DNA of 64,000 bases from Saprospiraceae bacterium (GTDB lineage: Bacteria > Bacteroidota > Bacteroidia > Chitinophagales > Saprospiraceae): NCBI GenBank assembly GCA_029212405.1, contig JARGNR010000001.1, positions 86,151-150,150 of the forward strand. Direction: 5' to 3'. Below the pieces are notes generated by a model. The model worked only from the letters and a program-made list of their open reading frames with translations. It made no database searches and was not told the origin of the DNA. The position numbers and the translations under genes were made by a program. Below are positions 1 through 6,440 of this stretch, in pieces; positions within the stretch are counted from its first letter, which is position 1; each line of letters starts with the position of its first letter.

Positions 1-96
1 AGAGCAAAGAAACCTATAGTTGCACTAAAATCCGAAATGGACTAAATAAACTGTAAATCGAGATCAAATTCTCATTCTGTCGCTTTTCCCGCCATT

Positions 97-142
97 TATA
101 TGTGCCTTAATGACATCACATATAGATAATTTAGTATATTTG
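97..142 (+). promoter_or_regulatory. operator dyad and promoter of the XRE-S24 regulator
   Basis: A perfect 8-bp inverted repeat, TATATGTG at 97-104 and CACATATA at 117-124, is separated by 12 nt. A Bacteroidota -7 element, TATATTTG, follows at 135-142, so the right arm of the dyad falls where the -33 element should be. The start codon of the repressor gene lies 33 nt after the -7 box. Placement suggests autoregulation by the XRE-S24 protein, which is inference; the dyad and -7 box are seen directly. Confidence 0.5.
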
Positions 143-175
143 GAATCAAATTGTTGAATAAATCGTATTGATCAC

Positions 176-934
176 ATGTCAAAGTTAGCTTCCAATCTCA
201 AATATCTCAGAAAAAAAGAAAAACTATCTCAAGGCGAATTAGCAGATGAGTTTGCTGTAGCCAGAACTACAATGGGAGATTATGAAAGAGGAAAAACGGA
301 ACCTAATTTAGAAATGCTTGTAAAAATCTCAACAAAATTTAATGTACCCATCCATGATTTAATTCTTTCTGATTTGAGTTTTGACGAATTAGAAATTACG
401 CGGAACGATGGATTGAGGGTATTAGCAATAAGTGTTGACCAAAATAATAAGGAAAACATTGAACTGGTTGATACCAAAGCTGAAGCGGGATATTTAGACA
501 GTTTTAATGATCCTGAATATATCCGTGAACTACCCAAAATATCTTTCCCTAATATTCCACAAGGTACATTTAGAGGTTTCGAAATACACGGAGACTCTAT
601 GCTTCCTATGGAATCAGGGAGTATTGTAATATGTTCTTTTGTGGAGCACATTCATCAGATAAAAGATAATAAAACCTACATATTGGTAAGTAAGGAAAGT
701 GGATTGGTATATAAACGAATCAAAAACATTCCTGAACAGCAAAAACTATTTCTAACTTCAGATAATGAAGCCTACCTCCCTTATGAAATAGAATACTCTG
801 ACATTGCTGAAATATGGCAATATTATGCGCATCTAAGTTTCTCAGATGCCAAATCGACATTTAACTATATACTGGAGGAAAAACTTGCTGATATTCAGAA
901 AAAAGTAACAGACCTTCACAATTCTATGGTCTAA
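176..934 (+). CDS. XRE-family HTH regulator with S24/LexA-like C-terminal domain
   Basis: A 252-aa cI/LexA-type repressor. Residues about 5-62 form an XRE helix-turn-helix (LRKKEKLSQGELADEF, then TTMGDYERGKTEP). Residues about 128-200 form an S24 peptidase-like fold with the GDSM motif, Ser141, and the matching Lys180 in VYKRIK, so the Ser/Lys dyad of the self-cleaving family is intact. No clear Ala-Gly cleavage site is visible between the domains. Such proteins in Bacteroidota are usually cytoplasmic DNA-binding repressors, sometimes damage-responsive; the targets cannot be read here. The ATG lies 33 nt after a TATATTTG -7 box and just downstream of a perfect dyad, suggesting self-control. 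The next gene is convergent with an 11-nt gap. Confidence 0.88.
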   Translation: MSKLASNLKYLRKKEKLSQGELADEFAVARTTMGDYERGKTEPNLEMLVKISTKFNVPIHDLILSDLSFDELEITRNDGLRVLAISVDQNNKENIELVDTKAEAGYLDSFNDPEYIRELPKISFPNIPQGTFRGFEIHGDSMLPMESGSIVICSFVEHIHQIKDNKTYILVSKESGLVYKRIKNIPEQQKLFLTSDNEAYLPYEIEYSDIAEIWQYYAHLSFSDAKSTFNYILEEKLADIQKKVTDLHNSMV

Positions 935-945
935 AATGATCTAGA

Positions 946-1563
946 TTATGGCATATCTTTAATTGCCCAAAGATACAAACAAGCTAGAGAACGGTATGGT
1001 TTCCATGGCTTAGCCACCGTCTCCATCTTTTCAATTAATTCCTTTTTATCTGCTTGTATAGCATACAACTGTTGTATTCCTTGTTGAATTCCTAAATCGT
1101 TGACGGGTAAGACATCCGTTCGTTTGAGCACAAACATAAGAATCATTTCAACTGTCCACTTACCCACTCCTTTAATTTGTGTGAGCAAGGCAATGATTTC
1201 TTCGTTCGTTTTTTTTGACCAATTGTATTCAAATAGATTTTTGTCAGTAAAAAAGGCAGCAACATTTTTTACATATTGTGTTTTCTGTCCAGACAATCCA
1301 ACAGAGCGTAACTTGTTAGTTTCCAGCAAGAGTAAGTACTCAGGATCAGGGTATTGATTTTCAAATAAATTTAAAAATCTTCCTGTAATGGTATTGGCAG
1401 CTTTAACTGATAATTGTTGAGATATGATAGATTTTACAAGGCCTAGATAGACATCCTCGTCATAATGCCTAGGAGGTAAATCAATGGCATCAATCACAGG
1501 TTTCAAAATAGGATCTTTTGATAAATGAAGTAGTGCCGTTTTTAATCGATCTCCTTCTAGCAT
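946..1563 (-). CDS. DNA-3-methyladenine glycosylase II family (HhH-GPD) base-excision enzyme
   Basis: A predicted 205-aa alkylation-repair glycosylase of the AlkA/yeast MAG type, which removes 3-methyladenine and related lesions. The fold markers are the SIISQQLS segment, the helix-hairpin-helix (QIKGVGKWTVEMILMF) and the catalytic Asp in LPVNDLGI. It lacks the N-terminal beta domain of E. coli AlkA and matches the short class. The open frame extends upstream to 1641, but that would overlap the osmC-like gene by 70 nt and adds non-conserved sequence. The ATG at 1563 (MLEGDRLKT) sits 8 nt after the upstream stop and is preferred. It is probably co-transcribed with the OsmC gene. Confidence 0.85.
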   Translation of the reverse strand: MLEGDRLKTALLHLSKDPILKPVIDAIDLPPRHYDEDVYLGLVKSIISQQLSVKAANTITGRFLNLFENQYPDPEYLLLLETNKLRSVGLSGQKTQYVKNVAAFFTDKNLFEYNWSKKTNEEIIALLTQIKGVGKWTVEMILMFVLKRTDVLPVNDLGIQQGIQQLYAIQADKKELIEKMETVAKPWKPYRSLACLYLWAIKDMP

Positions 1564-1571
1564 TCTAGTTT

Positions 1572-1970
1572 TTATGAATTTATTATCTCGTGACTGTGTG
1601 TCATTTTGACTGCTTCTTGTAGCATTATGGAAACAGAACAATACTTTTCCATAGACATTTCTACCGCTTTTTTAGCTTTTTCAGGTTTCACATCACCATA
1701 TATAGTATAGTGCAAATGAATATCGCTAAAAACAGCCGGAACTGCGTCTACCCTATCACCTTGTACATCCACCTCAATACGATCGAAGGGCTGTCTCATT
1801 TTATTTAGAAAGATCTCAACATCAATTGAACTGCATGCTGCTGCAGCCATTAATACAGCTTCCATTGGAGAAACAGACTCTTTACTGCCACTAAATTGAA
1901 GACTTTGTCCTCTATCATTTGTGCCTTTAAAGTTCAATTCACCGTGCGTAGATTCTACCCTTATCTTCAA
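1572..1970 (-). CDS. OsmC family peroxide reductase-like protein
   Basis: A 132-aa cytoplasmic protein of the OsmC/Ohr superfamily, nearest the YhfA-like subgroup. The two family cysteines are present: Cys46 in AAAACSSIDV on the central helix and Cys111 in MEKYCSVSIML. Ohr/OsmC enzymes reduce organic hydroperoxides through this cysteine pair; for this subgroup the substrate is not established. It lies 17 nt downstream of a secreted-protein gene and 8 nt upstream of the glycosylase gene, forming the tail of a leftward run. Confidence 0.85.
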   Translation of the reverse strand: MKIRVESTHGELNFKGTNDRGQSLQFSGSKESVSPMEAVLMAAAACSSIDVEIFLNKMRQPFDRIEVDVQGDRVDAVPAVFSDIHLHYTIYGDVKPEKAKKAVEMSMEKYCSVSIMLQEAVKMTHSHEIINS

Positions 1971-1987
1971 TTTTATTTCAGTTTTAA

Positions 1988-2500
1988 TTATTTTATCTTT
2001 TGTGCATATTCAACAGGAGGAATCTCAAGATCTCCTGTAAATGAAGGTACAAATATTTTAATAGATTCGGCATCATAAGGATCTAAGTCAACAAAAGTCC
2101 ATGTTTCACCCTCATCATTAGAATTAGCAAGGTAATATGCGATTCTTGCGAATTTATCTTCCCCAATCTTAGTTATTACATGTTGAGGAATAATCGCATG
2201 TAGGTCTTCTCCTCCTAGCATGATTTTACTCGGCTTTTTAGGTGTAATAGAAATATATTTCATTCCATTAGCCGTCATAGTATGGTAGTGTTCTTTTGAT
2301 ATTTTAACCATTCTTTCTTTACCACCTGCGAGTTTTACTACAGAAGGTATAATCATATCGGTAAACAATTCAAAATCATTAGCTAGATACGCGGCATTGT
2401 ACTTTTTGGCATCTCTAATCATATTTTCAACCTGAGATTGGGCATGAACATGAAGAGAGAGTATCCCAAAAATAAAGACCATATATAATTTTCTTCTCAT
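1988..2500 (-). CDS. secreted protein of unknown function, possibly NTF2/SnoaL-like
   Basis: A 170-aa protein with a cleavable signal peptide (hydrophobic residues about 5-18, then HVHAQSQ). The mature part starts with helices (RDAKKYNAAYLANDFELFTDMIIPSVV) followed by alternating beta strands and ends in a Pro-rich tail. This layout resembles the NTF2-like fold seen in many small secreted Bacteroidota proteins, but no diagnostic motif is visible, so the function is not assigned. It lies 45 nt after murI on the same strand and 17 nt before osmC. Confidence 0.7.
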   Translation of the reverse strand: MRRKLYMVFIFGILSLHVHAQSQVENMIRDAKKYNAAYLANDFELFTDMIIPSVVKLAGGKERMVKISKEHYHTMTANGMKYISITPKKPSKIMLGGEDLHAIIPQHVITKIGEDKFARIAYYLANSNDEGETWTFVDLDPYDAESIKIFVPSFTGDLEIPPVEYAQKIK

Positions 2501-2545
2501 TTTTATTTTGTCTATTGTTTAATCATGATCTCATATGAGCAGTGA

Positions 2546-3361
2546 TCACCAAATATTAATAGTGTTGAGTTCGATACTTTTTCCGTAAAACATTTTTGCT
2601 GTATCTTCAAAAGATGATGTATAGTCAGAGACATAAAATTCATTTTCTTTCTCTTTTCCATTAGACAACAATCCTTCTTTCTCTAACATGTTTTTGACGA
2701 AATTTGCAACCACATCTGTACTATCCAACACTTGGACTTTATGATTAAAGAATTCTTGAATTTCCTTTTTTATCAATGGATAATGTGTACATGCCAATAA
2801 GAGAGCATCAATCGACTTAAATTGATCTTGTCCCAAATAGGTTTCGATTACAGACTGACTAATTTCGCCTCTAAAGAAGCCTTCTTCTATCATGGGAGCA
2901 AGAAGTGGCGTTGCTAATGAATGTACTTTAGAACTTTGAAGTTTGTGTTTAATCTTGTCTCTATAAATATTGGATCGAATTGTGGCTTTAGTTGCTATTA
3001 CTCCGATTTCGCTATATCCTCTATCCACTACAGCAGAAACCAATGGATCCACAACATTCACAAAAAGCACATTACCGTCAAAAAATTCTAAGAGTGTATT
3101 ATAAGCAGCAGAGGAAGCACTATTACAGGCAATCACGATCATTTTGCATTGCTGCTCTAATAAAAATTTACTAATCTTGAGCGCATAAAATCTTATAGCA
3201 TCTGCTGATTTATCACCATAGGGAAGATGGGCTGTATCCCCAAAATATATTAGATGTTCATTAGGAAGTACATTTTGAATGGCATTGGCAACCGTCAAGC
3301 CACCAATACCAGAGTCAAATATTCCTATAGATTTATTTTGAGCATCAAGATGTTGTATCAT
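2546..3361 (-). CDS. murI: glutamate racemase
   Basis: A 271-aa cytoplasmic enzyme converting L- to D-glutamate for peptidoglycan. Diagnostic motifs are the N-terminal IGIFDSGIGGLTV, YFGDTAHLPYG, and the two catalytic cysteines: Cys79 in VIACNSAS and Cys191 in LLACTHYPL. The length is normal. It lies 19 nt downstream of two OmpH/Skp genes on the same strand. This is the usual Bacteroidota order bamA-ompH-ompH-murI, but bamA is missing upstream here. Confidence 0.96.
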   Translation of the reverse strand: MIQHLDAQNKSIGIFDSGIGGLTVANAIQNVLPNEHLIYFGDTAHLPYGDKSADAIRFYALKISKFLLEQQCKMIVIACNSASSAAYNTLLEFFDGNVLFVNVVDPLVSAVVDRGYSEIGVIATKATIRSNIYRDKIKHKLQSSKVHSLATPLLAPMIEEGFFRGEISQSVIETYLGQDQFKSIDALLLACTHYPLIKKEIQEFFNHKVQVLDSTDVVANFVKNMLEKEGLLSNGKEKENEFYVSDYTSSFEDTAKMFYGKSIELNTINIW

Positions 3362-3380
3362 ACGTTTGATAACAACAATG

Positions 3381-3896
3381 TTATATTCCTAGTTTCGCTT
3401 TTACTAAAGCACTTACGTCTGTTCCTGGATCTGCATATAAAACTAATCCAAGACTAATATCAAAAATATACGTGTACCCATTATCCGTGGCTACTTCCTT
3501 TATCGCGTTATTTATTTTTAATTGAATTGGAGATAACAACTCGTCACTCTTCTCCATAATCTTTTGCTGGCTAGTTTGTTCAAAAGTAGCTAATTTCGAT
3601 TCTTCTTCTTTCAATAAAGCAGCTTCCGCCTCAAACTCTTTTGGTGCAACTGTTCCATCAGTTTGCTTCTTTTGAAGAGCTGTATATTTTGCTTGAAGCG
3701 TTGTTATCATATCTTGCCCCTTTTTCTGCAATTGTTTCTTCAGTGTTTCGATTTTTGCATTCGCTTCTTTAACTTCTGCCATTTGACCGATCAACTCTTG
3801 TGAGTTAATGTATCCAAACTTTTGAGCTTGAACAGACACAGTGAATGCTGCAAAGGCAACAAAAAATAGGAGTGATTTAATTATCTTATTCATCAT
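3381..3896 (-). CDS. OmpH/Skp family periplasmic chaperone (second copy)
   Basis: A 171-aa periplasmic chaperone for outer-membrane proteins. The signal peptide ends at VSVQAQKF. The mature protein opens with FGYINSQELIGQM, typical of the family, then a long charged coiled coil (residues about 40-125) that forms the Skp tentacles, and a C-terminal beta strand (YTYIFDISLGLVLYAD). It is a paralogue of the gene immediately upstream (45 nt gap) and precedes murI. The two copies differ throughout, so the duplication is old. Confidence 0.9.
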   Translation of the reverse strand: MMNKIIKSLLFFVAFAAFTVSVQAQKFGYINSQELIGQMAEVKEANAKIETLKKQLQKKGQDMITTLQAKYTALQKKQTDGTVAPKEFEAEAALLKEEESKLATFEQTSQQKIMEKSDELLSPIQLKINNAIKEVATDNGYTYIFDISLGLVLYADPGTDVSALVKAKLGI

Positions 3897-3941
3897 ATAA
3901 AAATTTAAGTAAGTGTTCTGATTTAAGTTGATTTTATTCTT

Positions 3942-4457
3942 TTATTTTATTCCTAATCGCTTTTTAACTTCGGACGTTTTATCGTATTCATCGGTCACAA
4001 AAAGTAATCCAGCAGCTCCTCCTTTATCAAATATTAAGTCATACCCTCGATCTGAAGCAAAGTCCTCAATTGCGGCAAATACTTTATCTTGTATAGGTGA
4101 AACTAATTCTTGACGTTTTACAAATAGATCACCTTCTGGTCCAAATCTATTTTTTTGCATTTCTCTTACCATCTTCTCAGCCTCCATTATTTCATCCTCA
4201 CGTTCTTTTTTCTGCTCTTCATTTAACAGCACTTGCTCCGCTTGATATTTATTATAGAGCGCTTTAATTTTATCATATTCTTGCGCAATATCTTGTCTCC
4301 ACTCTGAAGCTACTTTGTCAATCTCCTTTTCTGCATTCTGATAATCAATAAAACTACCCAACACTTCATTTATGTCCACAATTGCAATTCTTTGAGCAGA
4401 GATGGTGCTGGCCATAAATGCCATCATGGTGAATGCTACTAATAATCTCTTAATCAT
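3942..4457 (-). CDS. OmpH/Skp family periplasmic chaperone (first copy)
   Basis: A 171-aa Skp-like chaperone with signal peptide (MAFMASTISAQRI) and the family opening RIAIVDINEVLGSF. The coiled coil spans about residues 40-120 and the end (YDLIFDKGGAAGLLFV) gives the closing strand. This is the promoter-proximal gene of the leftward run ompH-ompH-murI-secreted-osmC-glycosylase. In most Bacteroidota bamA and uppS precede it; here a 437-bp divergent intergenic region does instead. Confidence 0.9.
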   Translation of the reverse strand: MIKRLLVAFTMMAFMASTISAQRIAIVDINEVLGSFIDYQNAEKEIDKVASEWRQDIAQEYDKIKALYNKYQAEQVLLNEEQKKEREDEIMEAEKMVREMQKNRFGPEGDLFVKRQELVSPIQDKVFAAIEDFASDRGYDLIFDKGGAAGLLFVTDEYDKTSEVKKRLGIK

Positions 4458-4894
4458 AGGTCAAATTTTTTATTTTTTACACACATTTGAAAATTAGTCA
4501 TTCTCAAACTGTTCTAATAATATGGATATCAAGGAATAAACGATGAAAACCCAGTTTTTTGGACGACAAATTTAATATTTCTATCCGTCCTTCATATGTT
4601 ATGACTGCGAAGATGAATTAAAAGTTTCTATTGTTAATATCAGAAATACCTCGTCTCAAACATAACTAATTGATATTCTGTTATTTACATATTAATACAG
4701 TCAAAATTTTCAAATTTTATTAACCTTTTTTTAACCGACCTTTTTTTACACATTCCTCTAAAACAGGTCAAAAATGTGTTATTTCTTATTTTAAATCAGA
4801 ATCATATTCAATAAAATCACCCAGAAAGGCACATTTTTTTTATTCAACGTATTTTTTAGTTGCATAACTTATTTATTCGTTTTACATTTGCCCT
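4458..4894. other. divergent intergenic region with rightward promoter at 4860-4890
   Basis: A 437-bp AT-rich spacer between the leftward ompH gene and the rightward TPR gene. On the plus strand TTG at 4860-4862 and TACATTTG at 4883-4890, 20 nt apart, match the Bacteroidota -33/-7 consensus. The -7 box ends 4 nt before the ATG at 4895, so the transcript would start at or next to the start codon. No convincing leftward promoter or small gene was seen. Confidence 0.45.
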
Positions 4895-6043
4895 ATGGCA
4901 AAGAACCTCTATATCATTCTACTATTTTTACAAATAATGTCTCTCAGGGCTCAATCACCTGAAACAAATGCATTTGAGCACTTTACTACTGGAGACTATT
5001 TGGAAGCCATAACAGATGCAGAAACCTGTTTTCAAGAAGACACAACAAATGTTTCCTGCATTGAGATTTTGGCTAATTCATTCAATAGACTTGGAGATCA
5101 AGCTGCCGCAAAAACATATTACCATAAAATAGAAAAAATAGACTCAACGAACAGGAATGCATTTGCACAATTAGCTTCCATTTACGAACAACAACAACGC
5201 ATACCTCGGGCTATAAAGTATTATACCTTACTCAACAAACTAGACCCTGAAAATCCAATTTATTTTAGAAAAAATGCAAAGTTATACAAGTCTGTAAATG
5301 ACAAAAAAGAAGCTTTTCGATTATATGCAAAAGCCAACAAATTAAATCCCAAAGATGTCATTTCTCTTAAAGGGTTAGCTGAGTTATGTGTTGAGAATAA
5401 TCAAACACTCCTTGCTGATAGTCTTTTAAGAAAAGGGTTACGAATAGATACAGACAATGTAGGTCTCTATTATTTATTTTCCAGATCAAAGTACAAACAA
5501 AAACAACATGATTCTGTCACGTTGATCCTTCAAAAAGTAGCAGGAAAAGTGGATTTAAATAGTTATTACAATAAATTACTTGGTTTTTCCTATTTACAAA
5601 TAGATTCTGTGGATTTGGCCATTCAAAAACTAAGTATGGCATTGGTTGGCGAAGAGCAATCAGAAAAGTTACACTTCTATTTAGCAACCGCCTTTGAAAA
5701 AAAAGGAGAAATTAAAGGGGCATTGGATCATTATGAAAAAGCAGTAAAATTTGGTCGAAGTCCAGACTTAGACATGTATCACAGAAATACGGCAAGGATA
5801 GCGAATAATGAAAAACAATACAAAAAAGCCATTTCTCATTATAAAGATGCGTACAAATATGGCAATGATCCTGTTGTACTATACTATTTGGCTAGTATTT
5901 GTGACATCTATTACAAAGACAAATCGATAGCGATTAACTATTATAAAAAATACATAAAATCTAAGCATAGAAATAAGGAATATCAAGCATATGCAAAAAA
6001 TAGATCCCGGTATCTAAAAGAAATTCAACATCAATCAAATTAA
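4895..6043 (+). CDS. exported TPR-repeat protein
   Basis: A 382-aa protein with an N-terminal signal peptide (residues about 1-20, ending SLRAQ) followed by tandem tetratricopeptide repeats covering almost the whole mature protein. Recognisable repeats include AAKTYYHKIEKIDSTNRNAFAQLA, split by regular 34-residue spacing, and ALDHYEKAVKFGRSP near residue 280. TPR solenoids bind partner proteins; the partner is unknown. The stop codon overlaps the next start as TAATG, so it is translationally coupled to the BlaI-type regulator and the M56 gene. This makes it a likely third part of that sensor unit. Confidence 0.85.
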   Translation: MAKNLYIILLFLQIMSLRAQSPETNAFEHFTTGDYLEAITDAETCFQEDTTNVSCIEILANSFNRLGDQAAAKTYYHKIEKIDSTNRNAFAQLASIYEQQQRIPRAIKYYTLLNKLDPENPIYFRKNAKLYKSVNDKKEAFRLYAKANKLNPKDVISLKGLAELCVENNQTLLADSLLRKGLRIDTDNVGLYYLFSRSKYKQKQHDSVTLILQKVAGKVDLNSYYNKLLGFSYLQIDSVDLAIQKLSMALVGEEQSEKLHFYLATAFEKKGEIKGALDHYEKAVKFGRSPDLDMYHRNTARIANNEKQYKKAISHYKDAYKYGNDPVVLYYLASICDIYYKDKSIAINYYKKYIKSKHRNKEYQAYAKNRSRYLKEIQHQSN

Positions 6044-6432
6044 TGCCCATGAAAAGACTAACAAAAGCAGAAGAAGAAATCATGCAATTGTTCTGGGATC
6101 ACGGACCCAGTACTGTCAGCGCCCTGATACAACATATGGGAAGCCCAAAACCTCCGCATAGCAGTATTTCCTCCATTGTCAGAATATTAGAAAAGAAAGA
6201 ATTCGTGGATCATAAAGCATATGGTCGTACCTATGAATATTTTCCAATAGTCGAGAAGTCCACCTATTCCAAATTTTCTCTTAGAAGATTAGTAAGTCAC
6301 TATTTTGAAGGGAGTATGAACGAGCTTGTATCATTTTTAGTAAAAGAAGACGACATATCTCTTAATGATTTAAAAGAGTTGACCAAAAAATTTGATGGTC
6401 AAGAAATTGACGCACCATCCCCTAAAAATTAA
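6043..6432 (+). CDS. BlaI/MecI/CopY family transcriptional repressor
   Basis: A 129-aa winged-helix repressor. The N-terminal half (LTKAEEEIMQLFWDHGPSTV, then SSISSIVRILEKKEFVDHK) is the BlaI DNA-binding domain and the C-terminal part is the dimerisation helix pair. Family members are released from DNA when a BlaR1-type M56 peptidase cuts them. The gene starts inside the upstream stop (TAATG) and ends 8 nt before an M56 gene, the standard repressor-sensor pair. A second ATG lies two codons in (6049). Confidence 0.93.
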   Translation: MPMKRLTKAEEEIMQLFWDHGPSTVSALIQHMGSPKPPHSSISSIVRILEKKEFVDHKAYGRTYEYFPIVEKSTYSKFSLRRLVSHYFEGSMNELVSFLVKEDDISLNDLKELTKKFDGQEIDAPSPKN

Positions 6433-6440
6433 ACGAAGCT

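Noticed and set aside
1-45. Possible C-terminal end of an upstream gene (RAKKPIVALKSEMD then stop)
   Set aside because: Only 14 codons are visible, with no family signal, and the frame is as likely to be chance.
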